The translations under genes and the position numbers were made by a program. A stretch of DNA of 64,000 bases from Brevibacterium zhoupengii (GTDB lineage Bacteria > Actinomycetota > Actinomycetes > Actinomycetales > Brevibacteriaceae): NCBI RefSeq assembly GCF_021117425.1, contig NZ_CP088298.1:3720001-3784000 (forward strand), in the 5' to 3' direction. Shown here one piece after another: positions 41,915 to 50,143 of this stretch. How positions within the stretch are numbered: the first letter of the stretch is position 1; each line of letters opens with the position of its first letter. The notes below the pieces were generated by a model that had not been told where the DNA came from, did no database searches, and was given only the letters and a program-made list of their open reading frames with translations.

Positions 41915-42259
41915 TCAGCTGTGGTCGTGGACTCCGGTGAGTTTGAAGCCGAGGCGTCCGTGGGCGAATGCTCCACCGGCCCGAATCGCCGAGGCGGTCC
42001 AGGCGGTCTCTGCCAGCTCGGTTTCCGAGGCGCCAGCTTTGACCGCGGCGTTCGCGTGCGCATCGATGCAGTAGGCGCACTGCGTCGTCAGTCCGACGGC
42101 GTAGGCGATGAGTTCGCGGTACTTCAGCGGGATCTCGCGTCCGTCCTCGGCGAAGACTGCGTTGTTGAAATCACCGAAGGCCTTGAGGATGTCCGGAGTG
42201 GTCTCCTTGTAGGCCTTGTCGTACTTTCCGTCGCCTTCGCGATCGAAGAAATCAGTCAT
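41915..42259 (-). CDS. Carboxymuconolactone-decarboxylase-family (AhpD-like) protein
   Basis: The 114-residue all-helical protein has the redox motif Cys61-x-x-Cys64 with His68 (TTQCAYCIDAHANAAVKAG), as in AhpD-type peroxidase partners rather than true carboxymuconolactone decarboxylase. It is upstream of the GlxA-type regulator in one unit. Likely a cytoplasmic thiol reductase or peroxidase. Confidence 0.87.
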   Translation of the reverse strand: MTDFFDREGDGKYDKAYKETTPDILKAFGDFNNAVFAEDGREIPLKYRELIAYAVGLTTQCAYCIDAHANAAVKAGASETELAETAWTASAIRAGGAFAHGRLGFKLTGVHDHS

Positions 42260-42372
42260 GGTGCGCTACCTCCTGGGATCGAAAACGTTCCAGATTGCCA
42301 CGCTACCGCCGGTGGCAAGAGGGTGCGTCCGTTTCGTCACACAGCGACGGATTTCAGCCCTGGAGGCCTAGG

Positions 42373-44142
42373 TCAGATGATGCCGGGCTGAGCCACGTAT
42401 GGCTGCGGAGCAATGCTGGGTGCGGCAGCCGTTGGCGCGACGACGTTCGGAATGACCGAGCCTGTTGCGGCAGCACTGGGAACTGCGACGTTCGCGGCTG
42501 CAGCCGTTGGCGCGGCAGCCGTTGGCGCGGCAGTGGTTGGTGCTGCTGTGGTTGGCGCTGCTGTGGTTGGTGCAGCAAGGGTTGGTGCGGAAGCGTTCGG
42601 AGCGGCGGCGCCTGGCGCAGGGGCGCTCGCAGCCACTGCCGAAGCGTTCGGAACTGGTGCTGCGGGAGCGGCAGTGCCGACGTCGTTCGCGAGTTCGGCT
42701 GCGGACGCCACCGGCGACGCAGCGGCGGATCCGGACTTCGGGGGAACCGCCTCGGCGATGGCCTCGAACATGGCCAGAGTCCCGTGCTGTTGGGCCAGGC
42801 TCACCGGTTGGGGGTCGCTTGAGAGCTTGACGCCCACGGTCTGGGTGGCGCGGTCGATGTAGAGCATCTGGCCGTGGATGCCGATGCCGATGACCACGTC
42901 GCGGCTGGCCGAGGGCACCCAGAACTGACTGCGGTACATGCCGCCTGGGTAGGACTGCCCCGACGGGGAGTCGGCGAAGACCTGGGCAGAGTCGGCCGCT
43001 CCGGTGAAGATGTCGTCGATCCACTGGCCGGAGAGGACACGCACTCCCTCGGCGGTGGTACCGCCGCGGGCGATCATCTCACCGAACCTGGTCAGGTCGC
43101 GCAGGGTGGTGCTGATGGCGCCGTCGGCGATGGAACCGCCCCACCGGTCTTGGCAGACCTGCGCCGCGTGAGCAGCACCGATCTTCGACCAGACGTATTC
43201 GCTGGCGATGACGGAGAAGGGCTGACCGACGACGGCTTCGCAGATCCAAGCTAGGACGTCGGTCTCGCAGCTGCGGTAGACGTAGGCCCCGCCGTGCTCG
43301 CGTTCGCTGGTCAGTCCCTTGAGGAATTCCTTGATTCCGTTCGCCGAGGTGGCTGTCCGCGGCGCGAAATCGACCGCTTCGAACAGGGCCCGGATCTCGG
43401 ATCCTTCCTTGAGGTATTCCTCGGAGAACTTGATGCCCGATCGCATGTCGAGAAGATCGCGGATGGTCGCTCCGGCATATCCGCTCTCGGCCAGTGCGGG
43501 GACACGGGTGGTGACCAGGTCGCCGGGAGAGAGAAGGCCCGCGTCGGTGAGTGCGCCGATGACAGCGGAGACGATGGACTTGCTGATCGAGAACAGCATG
43601 TGCTGGCGAGCTGGCTTCATCGGCCAGGCGTATTCCTCCTCCAGCGCGATGCCGTCGCGGGAGACCATCCAGGCATCGGTGAATGTGTTGGCCAGAACGT
43701 CGCCGACGGTCGACCACTTTTCGTCAGCACCGGACCACTTCTCGCGGTCGATGGGCAGGGGGCGGAAATCGTTCTCTTCGGTCACAAGCTCGCGGACCGG
43801 GCCGATCCCGCGCGGAATGCCGCCAACGGGGAAGAGTTCTTCCATCCGGGTCAGTGAGAACGCGAAGTACTCCGGCCATTTCCAGGAATCGAGGTCGATG
43901 CGTTCGAGGATCGCCTCCGACGGGTCGACGATGGCGTCTTCGCTCGCCGAGGTGAGGTCGCCGGCTCGTGGTAGCGGCGGCATCTCAACTGGAGGTTCCG
44001 AGGGAGGTGCGGGTGAGGCGGCGTTGTCGCCGGTCTGGTCCGCCGCTGGCTTGATGCCCTTGGTGTTTCCCGAGAGCGCGCCGAAGCGGCGTTTACCTGA
44101 CCCGTCGGAGGAGCTGGGCAGGGTCTTGTCGCCATCTGCCAT
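42373..44142 (-). CDS. Serine hydrolase of the beta-lactamase/NylB type with repetitive C-terminal tail
   Basis: The 589-residue product lacks a signal peptide. Residues 1-60 are polar and Pro-rich. The catalytic domain (about 85-455) has Ser185-x-x-Lys188 (FSISKS), Tyr289 in VYRSCETDVLAW, and RDLLDMRSGIKFSEEY. That combination is like 6-aminohexanoate-dimer hydrolase and related esterases rather than a true beta-lactamase. The last 120 residues are Ala/Pro/Thr-rich, with six 15-bp DNA units (42500-42589) encoding PTTAA-type repeats. The tail could be a linker or surface-anchoring stalk, yet no export signal is seen. GGAGG precedes the ATG. Confidence 0.82.
   Translation of the reverse strand: MADGDKTLPSSSDGSGKRRFGALSGNTKGIKPAADQTGDNAASPAPPSEPPVEMPPLPRAGDLTSASEDAIVDPSEAILERIDLDSWKWPEYFAFSLTRMEELFPVGGIPRGIGPVRELVTEENDFRPLPIDREKWSGADEKWSTVGDVLANTFTDAWMVSRDGIALEEEYAWPMKPARQHMLFSISKSIVSAVIGALTDAGLLSPGDLVTTRVPALAESGYAGATIRDLLDMRSGIKFSEEYLKEGSEIRALFEAVDFAPRTATSANGIKEFLKGLTSEREHGGAYVYRSCETDVLAWICEAVVGQPFSVIASEYVWSKIGAAHAAQVCQDRWGGSIADGAISTTLRDLTRFGEMIARGGTTAEGVRVLSGQWIDDIFTGAADSAQVFADSPSGQSYPGGMYRSQFWVPSASRDVVIGIGIHGQMLYIDRATQTVGVKLSSDPQPVSLAQQHGTLAMFEAIAEAVPPKSGSAAASPVASAAELANDVGTAAPAAPVPNASAVAASAPAPGAAAPNASAPTLAAPTTAAPTTAAPTTAAPTAAAPTAAAANVAVPSAAATGSVIPNVVAPTAAAPSIAPQPYVAQPGII
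42500..42589. repeat. Six tandem 15-bp units encoding Pro-Thr-Ala repeats
   Basis: The units (GCAGCCGTTGGCGCG and variants such as GCTGTGGTTGGTGCA) run without interruption in the hydrolase tail. They keep frame and encode five-residue PTTAA or PTAAA repeats. Confidence 0.9.
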
Positions 44143-44457
44143 AGTTCGCCTCCACCGGTCTTGACCGGCACGGACTGCCGATCTGCATGGAAGAGCCTAC
44201 CTGCAGGAGAAGAACCAGCACAGTTGAGTTCCGGTTTCAGCGCACGACCCGAGCCGCACCAAGACCGCTCGCAAGCCTGCCACCAGGCCAGTCACAGCAA
44301 TTGATTACTTATCAGTTATTCAACTTACAGTTCGGTGTCCCCGGCGCGTTCTGTGCCTGGCCGAGCGTGCGAACCTCGAACTTACCCGATGGCTCTTCAG
44401 GCTGGCCGTCCCCTACGCTGGGAACATAGACACATTCTCAACGAGGAGAATTTGACA
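44143..44457. other. Divergent intergenic region between the serine hydrolase and SRPBCC genes
   Basis: No gene is visible. An AT-rich core at about 44298-44335 (TTGATTACTTATCAGTTATT) stands out from the GC-rich surroundings and probably carries a promoter for one or both genes. TACGCT near 44413 could be a -10 box for the rightward gene. Confidence 0.5.
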
Positions 44458-45003
44458 ATGCTGCTTGGCTGTCATGTAGATCGCCCGGGCGACGTCCTGA
44501 CCATCGAATGGTCGCTCGGCTATGCCCAGTCCTCGGTGTGGAAACATCTCACTGATCCTAAGACGTTGAACGAATGGTTGGGGCGGCCAATGACGTTCGA
44601 TGCTCGAGCCGGTGGCGAGATCATCGTCGATCATGACGACGGATATCTCTGCCGCTCCGAGGTTCTGTCCGTGAGCCACGACCACGGCACGTCTCACGCC
44701 AGCAGCGTGGAACTGTCATGGGAATTTCCCGATGAACCCCCGAGTCGCCTGTCCCTGCGAGTGTTCGACAGCGACAGCGGAGTCGATGACGGCACCGGCC
44801 ACACGCCGATAACTGGTCTGCTTCTCCAGCATTATGGCCTCGGATCGCTCATCGATTCCTATGTGGCCGGCTGGCTGACCCACCTCACGTACTTCGAAGC
44901 CTCACTCGGTGCGACACCACTACCGCCGGGCCAATTCTGGGCTCTCTGCGCGACGTTGGAACGGCTCCGCGCATCAGCGAATGGCGACGACCTGCCTCGC
45001 TAG
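44458..45003 (+). CDS. SRPBCC/AHSA1-like protein
   Basis: The 181-residue product resembles START-like SRPBCC folds: SLGYAQSSVWKHLTDPKTLNEWLG near residues 18-42 is the typical opening, with FDARAGGEIIVDH and VELSWEF strands following. A C-terminal helix carries VAGWLTHLTYFEASLG. ATG 44458 has GAGGAG 12 nt upstream; a TTG at 44452 sits closer to that site and may be the true start. Family members bind small hydrophobic ligands or act as co-chaperones. The role here is unknown. Confidence 0.75.
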   Translation: MLLGCHVDRPGDVLTIEWSLGYAQSSVWKHLTDPKTLNEWLGRPMTFDARAGGEIIVDHDDGYLCRSEVLSVSHDHGTSHASSVELSWEFPDEPPSRLSLRVFDSDSGVDDGTGHTPITGLLLQHYGLGSLIDSYVAGWLTHLTYFEASLGATPLPPGQFWALCATLERLRASANGDDLPR

Positions 45004-45027
45004 AAGGCTGACGCCATCGCGCGTTAG

Positions 45028-46506
45028 TCAGGTTTCGACCACTGACCACAATGTTGTCGACGCTTCGTCGGCTACCAGCGCGAAACGCTTCCCGGATCTC
45101 AGCTGCGCATACTCGCTGGCGGGATGATCGTCGACGAGTTTGCCCGTGTCAGATTCGTAGAAGCTCGTCTTCTTGTCGTCGGTGACGATGACAAGACCCA
45201 GTTCCGGCAGAACACCTTGACCACCCCAGGGCAAGTCGCTCGTGGAGTCGCCAGCTTCCCAGACGGTCTTTCCTGTCTCTGCGTTCAGTGCCATCACGCC
45301 CGAGTCGAGTCCCGGCACGATCACCAGCGTTTCGTCTTCAGCGTCGACCGGGGCATTTTGCGGTGCTCCGTAGCCGCCGATCGAGTCCAATGCGACTTCG
45401 GGGGCATCCGCGTACCACCCCTGCAGGGGTCCGTCCGAGCCCTGGTATTTGACCGTCGAGGCGAACAGTTGGGGTTGGACACAGGCGGGCTCACCGTTCG
45501 GGCTGAAGGCCAAATCTGCAGCGCAGACCGCGTCGAAGGTGTCTTTCATGGTCAGATCCTGTGGTTCGTCAATGCTGTCAAGAGTTGGCGCATCGGAGTC
45601 AGGAAGTCCGCTGGGCAGGCTCAGCTGCGCCGCTCTCGTGACCATCGAACTGTAGGGATTATCCGGGTCCTCTGAACCATAGACGTAGAGCAGTGACTTC
45701 GGATCGGATGTCGGGTACACGTCGAAATGGTCGACTCCGGTGTCGTCGATGGAGCGCGCCGAGGTGATGGGGACAGTCGTATGGCGTCCGGTGTCCAGCG
45801 CCACCCGGGTGATCACCGCTTCGTCTCCGTCTTGCCAGGACACGAAGCCGTAATGGCGATCCGGAGACACATGGATCGTGGTGCCCCCGAATGTCTTCCC
45901 CTCAGAGCCAGTCGACAGCGATGGCCATGCTTCTTCGCCTGTTGCAGGGTCGAGTGCGAGGACAAGCGCGTTCCCATTCTCCGAGGTCGGCTCGCAGCCG
46001 TCTTCTTCGAGCATCCCCTCGTACGCGAGGAGGATCAGGTCACCGTCGCCGAGGATGGGGCTGGTTCCCGTCGTCTGTGAGCCGAACCCCTGGGCCGGGT
46101 GACAGGCGTTCGCCACCTCGGGGATTTCAAATGACCACGCTTCGCTGCCATCGGCCCAGGAATAGGCGACCACTTCACCCGAATAGTCATCGATGATCAC
46201 ATTCTCTCCTGCGGAGTATGCCTGGGCTCCTCCACTCGGATCGTCATTGATCTGGACATCGATGCTCCACAGCTCGTCACCTGCAGAGTCAATCGCACGC
46301 AGTTTCTCCGCAGACCAGTCGGAAACCAGTGCGTGGCCCGCTCCGTCGTCGACGATCAGGGTTGCGCGGTAGTCGAGGTCGATCGGATCAGCGAGGGTGG
46401 GAGTTGCCTCAGGTGATGGTGTCGCAGCCTCCTGCGAAGGCGCAGAAGTGCACCCACTGAGAACCAGCAGCGCCGTCGCCGCGGCGAAGACTGTCGCCCA
46501 CTTCAT
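45028..46506 (-). CDS. Lipoprotein with PQQ-like beta-propeller
   Basis: The 492-residue product begins with a lipoprotein signal (MKWATVFAAATALLVLSGC, lipobox LSGC, Cys19) and a Ser/Pro/Thr/Glu linker. The body has repeated blades with outer-strand patterns like SAGDELWSIDV, DGSEAWSFEI, PATGEEAWPSL and ETGKTVWEAGD, the W-docking motifs of PQQ-type propellers. No PQQ enzyme active site is evident, so a binding or assembly role outside the membrane is more likely. It is a single gene. Confidence 0.83.
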   Translation of the reverse strand: MKWATVFAAATALLVLSGCTSAPSQEAATPSPEATPTLADPIDLDYRATLIVDDGAGHALVSDWSAEKLRAIDSAGDELWSIDVQINDDPSGGAQAYSAGENVIIDDYSGEVVAYSWADGSEAWSFEIPEVANACHPAQGFGSQTTGTSPILGDGDLILLAYEGMLEEDGCEPTSENGNALVLALDPATGEEAWPSLSTGSEGKTFGGTTIHVSPDRHYGFVSWQDGDEAVITRVALDTGRHTTVPITSARSIDDTGVDHFDVYPTSDPKSLLYVYGSEDPDNPYSSMVTRAAQLSLPSGLPDSDAPTLDSIDEPQDLTMKDTFDAVCAADLAFSPNGEPACVQPQLFASTVKYQGSDGPLQGWYADAPEVALDSIGGYGAPQNAPVDAEDETLVIVPGLDSGVMALNAETGKTVWEAGDSTSDLPWGGQGVLPELGLVIVTDDKKTSFYESDTGKLVDDHPASEYAQLRSGKRFALVADEASTTLWSVVET

Positions 46507-46611
46507 CGGTCGTTTTTCCAGGTCATGCCTAGATCATATGTCCCGGCGCACGGTTTCTGACTCGAGACTCGTGTGATCCCCACCTCGACGCAACGCTGCC
46601 GTGTCGAAACT

Positions 46612-46646
46612 CCTGTGCACGCACAGGGGTGTCCACTCCAGGAGTG
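46612..46646. promoter_or_regulatory. Two adjacent palindromes upstream of the lipoprotein gene
   Basis: CCTGTGC AC GCACAGG (46612-46627) and CACTCC A GGAGTG (46634-46646) lie in the 166-bp gap between the lipoprotein start and the ChrA stop. They could be operators for the lipoprotein gene or a terminator for chrA; no T-run follows either. Confidence 0.45.
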
Positions 46647-46672
46647 TCTCGGCAAGCGATCGGCGCACCCTG

Positions 46673-47971
46673 TCAGAGGAACGCGAAACCGATCAGGCCT
46701 GCGGCGATGACTGCGGCCCAAGCAGGCAGCTTCCATTTCACCTGCGCGATGAAGACGCCCACGGCGAGCGCCAGGGTGGCAGGTGAGGTGATGCCCTGGG
46801 TGAATACCGGATCGTAGAGGGCGGCAGCGAGTATGCCGACCACGGCGGCGTTGACTCCCAGCAGGGCCCGGCGCACTGCCTGCGCGCTCCGAAGTCGCTC
46901 CCAGAAGGGCAGGGCGGCGATGACGAGGAGGGCTGCCGGCAGGAAGATCGCCAGGAGCGCGATGGCCGCACCGATCAGACCTGTCGGCCCCGTGGTCGTG
47001 GAAGCACCGAGGAATGCGGCGAACGAGAACAGAGGTCCCGGGACTGCCTGTGCGGCACCGTACCCGGCGAGGAAGGAATCGTGGCCCACCAGTCCGGTCG
47101 CGACGGTCTCCGCCTCAAGCAACGGCAGCACGACATGGCCTCCGCCGAAGACGAGCGCACCGGCTCGGTAGAACACATCGACCAAGCGCAGACTAGCGTC
47201 ACCGGTGACTGCGGTCAGGATCGGCAGCGCCACGAGCAGCACAATGAAGGTCGTCAGTGCAACGAGACCGACCTTCCGGGAAGTGCGCACCCCGAAGTCT
47301 GGTCGCGCACTGTCTCCAGCAGACTGCTCATCCGCATCCGGGCTCTTCGAGGCACCGTCTTGCGCAGCTTCGTCTCTTGCAGCTTCGTCTTGAGCAGCTT
47401 CACGACGCAGCCAGACGAGTCCGACGACACCACCCACAACGATCGCAGCCACCTGGACGAGCGGGCTCGGGATGAGCAGGATGATGATCATCGCGGCCCC
47501 CGCGATGGTGGCACGTTTGGCATCCGGCGTCAGGTTCTTCGCCATCCCGAGTACCGCCTGCGCGACCACAGCGACCGCGGCAGCCTTCAGTCCCGCCAGC
47601 CACCCCAAGCCCGTATCCCCGCCGAATGCGGCGACGCCGAGGGCGAAGGCGACGAGCACGATGGCTGAGGGCATGGTGAAGGCGAACCAGGCAGCCAACA
47701 GTCCTCCGAGGCCTGCCCGCTGCAGTCCGATCGCCATACCCACCTGGCTGGAGGCCGGTCCGGGAAGGAACTGACACAGCGCGACCAAGTCCGCGTAGGC
47801 GCCGTCAGAGAGCCACTTACGGCGGGCGACGAAGGTCTCGCGAAAGAACCCGAGATGCGCGACTGGACCGCCGAACGAGGTCACGCCGAGACGCAGGAAC
47901 GCCCAGAACACTTCTCCGATCGTGCCGGGATGCCTGCGCTCATTCCCCACGTCTGCCATCGCTTCGCCCAT
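46673..47971 (-). CDS. chrA: Chromate transporter, two-domain ChrA
   Basis: The 432-residue protein has two homologous CHR halves. The first has FLRLGVTSFGGPVAHLGFFRETFV, LCQFLPGPASSQVGMAIG and a Gly-rich helix; the second has FGGGHVVLPLLEAE and GAAQAVPGPLFSFAAFLGA. ChrA exports chromate with protons. The central cytoplasmic linker contains DEAAQDEAARDEAAQD from a 15-bp repeat. ATG 47971 is used; ATG 47959 is possible. No chrB regulator is adjacent. Confidence 0.9.
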   Translation of the reverse strand: MGEAMADVGNERRHPGTIGEVFWAFLRLGVTSFGGPVAHLGFFRETFVARRKWLSDGAYADLVALCQFLPGPASSQVGMAIGLQRAGLGGLLAAWFAFTMPSAIVLVAFALGVAAFGGDTGLGWLAGLKAAAVAVVAQAVLGMAKNLTPDAKRATIAGAAMIIILLIPSPLVQVAAIVVGGVVGLVWLRREAAQDEAARDEAAQDGASKSPDADEQSAGDSARPDFGVRTSRKVGLVALTTFIVLLVALPILTAVTGDASLRLVDVFYRAGALVFGGGHVVLPLLEAETVATGLVGHDSFLAGYGAAQAVPGPLFSFAAFLGASTTTGPTGLIGAAIALLAIFLPAALLVIAALPFWERLRSAQAVRRALLGVNAAVVGILAAALYDPVFTQGITSPATLALAVGVFIAQVKWKLPAWAAVIAAGLIGFAFL

Positions 47972-48090
47972 TCTCACTATTCTGGCCGAGCCGACTCAGG
48001 CGGACTGTCAGATCGGCCGAATACGGCGATGAACTTCAGGATAACTTTTGCACCCCGTCCCCGCGGGCACCGCACATTGAGCGTCTGCCG

Positions 48091-48711
48091 CTACACCAGC
48101 CCCTGATCCTCGGCGACGCGGATTGCCCGTGACCGCGATTCGACGCCGAGCTTCGTGAACACATTGACCAGATGGCTCTTCACCGTCGCCTCGGTGACGA
48201 AGAGTTCCTGGGCGATCTGGGCATTCGAGGCTCCGGTGGCCAGCAGCTTCACCACGTCGCGTTCGCGGCGCGTCAGCTTCGGGCCCGGGTTGCGCATCGC
48301 GGCGACGACCTTCGAGGAGATTTCGGGAGGCAGGTAAGTCTCCCCGCGCGAGGCCTTCTCGATCGCAGTCGAAATGTCTTCGGGGTTGATGTCCTTGAGC
48401 AGATAACCGGCCGCTCCGGCATTGAGAGCGGCGACGATCTCCGAGTCGTTGTCGAAGGTCGTGAGGATGAGGACCGCGGGTTTGCTCGGCCGCGCGTTCA
48501 GCCGCTTCGTCACCTCGATGCCGTCGATGCCCTCCCCCAGCCGCAGATCGCAGAGCACCACATCGGGGGCGAATTCATCGACCAGGTCCAGCGCCTCCTC
48601 ACCGGTGCTGGCCTCCCCGATGACGGCGATGTGGTCAGGGGCGTCGATGACGGACCGCAGGCCGGCCCGCACCACGGGATGGTCATCGACGAGGATCACT
48701 CGAATCGTCAT
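48091..48711 (-). CDS. NarL/LuxR-family response regulator
   Basis: The 206-residue product has a receiver with VDDHPVVRAGLRSVI, phospho-acceptor Asp in VVLCDLRLGEG (near residue 55), LTTFDND and LLKDINPE. A C-terminal LuxR helix-turn-helix follows (LTRRERDVVKLLATGASNAQIAQELFVTEATVKSHLVNVFTKLGV, split by turns, about 145-195). It overlaps the kinase gene by ATGA. The neighbouring MMPL exporter is a plausible target. Confidence 0.94.
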   Translation of the reverse strand: MTIRVILVDDHPVVRAGLRSVIDAPDHIAVIGEASTGEEALDLVDEFAPDVVLCDLRLGEGIDGIEVTKRLNARPSKPAVLILTTFDNDSEIVAALNAGAAGYLLKDINPEDISTAIEKASRGETYLPPEISSKVVAAMRNPGPKLTRRERDVVKLLATGASNAQIAQELFVTEATVKSHLVNVFTKLGVESRSRAIRVAEDQGLV

Positions 48712-50012
48712 GCGCTGTCTCCTTGTGTGCGTTGTCCTTCGACGTCCCCACCTTCGCCGAGGTTGTTCTGCCGAAAAGTCAGGGTCGGATTGTTGGGCAG
48801 CGTGGCTGAGATCGCGAAGCCCGAACCCGGAGTCGTCTCGATGACGAGTTCGCCTCCCAGCTCACGCATCCGGGATCCGATGAAGTCGAGTCCGAATCCG
48901 GATTCCGATTCGCGTTTTCGCGCCTCGGGATCGGCCATGCCGACACCGTCGTCGACGATGTCCATGCGGATCGACCCGTCGAGATCCATGAGGCTGACCA
49001 TGACTCGTGAGGCGTGGGAGTGCTGTCGGACGTTGGCGAGCGCGGACTGCGCGGTCCGCAGCAGCGCCACCTCCACCTCGGCGGGCAGGGAGGGCACGGT
49101 CTCATCGACTTCGACGCGGCCGCGGATGGAGGTGTCGTCCTCCAGCCGGGTGAGCAGGCGGCGGAGGGCTGCGGTCAGGGCACCGTCCTCGAGTTCGGCC
49201 GGGGCGAGGGCGGCGATGATGCGGCGCACGTCTCGCGAACTCTGCGCGGCGAGGTCTTCGACCTGGCGCAGGACCTGGGCAGCATGGGCATCACTGGTCC
49301 TGTCCACCTCGGCGTGGGCGATGAGACGGATCGAGGAGATCTCCTGAGCGATCGTGTCGTGGATGTCGCGGGAGACCCGAGTGCGTTCCTGGATCTCGCC
49401 GGCGTGGCGCTGGGTCAGCGCCAGTTCGTCCTGGAGGTCAAGGAGATTCTGGTGGGCCAGCTCCAAGGATTGCAGCAGCTCTTCACGCCGGCGCCCCTCG
49501 CGCAGGAGTTCGATGTAGCCGCGTGAGAGTCCGAGCGCGAAGACCGCACCGATGAGTGATCCGATGATGCTGGCGGTGCCGACCGCACCGTAATGGGCCA
49601 AGGGTGCCACGACCGTCGCGATGTAGGTCAGCGCGGTGAAGACGACTGCGATGCGCAGGGAGAACAGGTGTCCGGCAAGCAGCCACAGGACGAAGGCGAT
49701 CCAGATGAATTCGGCGGAGACCAGCAGGGTGCACAGCCAGGCGACGGCCAGGACCAGCAGCCACCATTTGGCCAGGACGATGGCGCCGCTGCGGGCGGCT
49801 CTCACAGCCCCGAGCGCGTACCAGCCGAGGAAGACGATGCTCACGGCGAAGGCCGCCAGAGGTGCTGCTCCGGCATCGATGGCGCGGATGCACGAGATCA
49901 CGGTGAGAGCCAGGGCCATTGCGTGCTGGCCGATCTCCATCGTTCTCTCTGTCCACCCGCGTAGTTCCACGGTCCCACCTTCCTGCAAGTCGTTCCTCGC
50001 GTTTGTCGTCAT
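48708..50012 (-). CDS. NarX/DesK-type sensor kinase
   Basis: The 434-residue product has six membrane segments (about residues 28-180) without a large extracytoplasmic domain, a short coiled linker (LLQSLELAHQNLLDLQDELALTQ), the HisKA_3 motif RVSRDIHDTIAQEISSI, and a HATPase domain with VDDGVGMAD and GFGLDFIGSRM. The start is ATG 50012 or GTG 49970; the latter has AGGAAGG at a better distance. Because it has no external domain, it may sense the membrane itself or a membrane partner such as the MMPL protein upstream. Confidence 0.88.
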   Translation of the reverse strand: MTTNARNDLQEGGTVELRGWTERTMEIGQHAMALALTVISCIRAIDAGAAPLAAFAVSIVFLGWYALGAVRAARSGAIVLAKWWLLVLAVAWLCTLLVSAEFIWIAFVLWLLAGHLFSLRIAVVFTALTYIATVVAPLAHYGAVGTASIIGSLIGAVFALGLSRGYIELLREGRRREELLQSLELAHQNLLDLQDELALTQRHAGEIQERTRVSRDIHDTIAQEISSIRLIAHAEVDRTSDAHAAQVLRQVEDLAAQSSRDVRRIIAALAPAELEDGALTAALRRLLTRLEDDTSIRGRVEVDETVPSLPAEVEVALLRTAQSALANVRQHSHASRVMVSLMDLDGSIRMDIVDDGVGMADPEARKRESESGFGLDFIGSRMRELGGELVIETTPGSGFAISATLPNNPTLTFRQNNLGEGGDVEGQRTQGDSA

Positions 50013-50143
50013 TCCTGCCAACTCAATCACATCTGCGGCACCCGCGTGCGCTTTTCGACGGAGCCGGGGCCCGGCCATCGAGATGTCTCGACGACCAGGC
50101 CCCGCTTGTGCCAACTGACTGCGTCAGCTTTCAGCAGCTCTGA

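Noticed and set aside
42500-42589. 15-bp repeats considered as a CRISPR or regulatory array
   Set aside because: They are within the serine hydrolase frame and encode a Pro-Thr-Ala tail.
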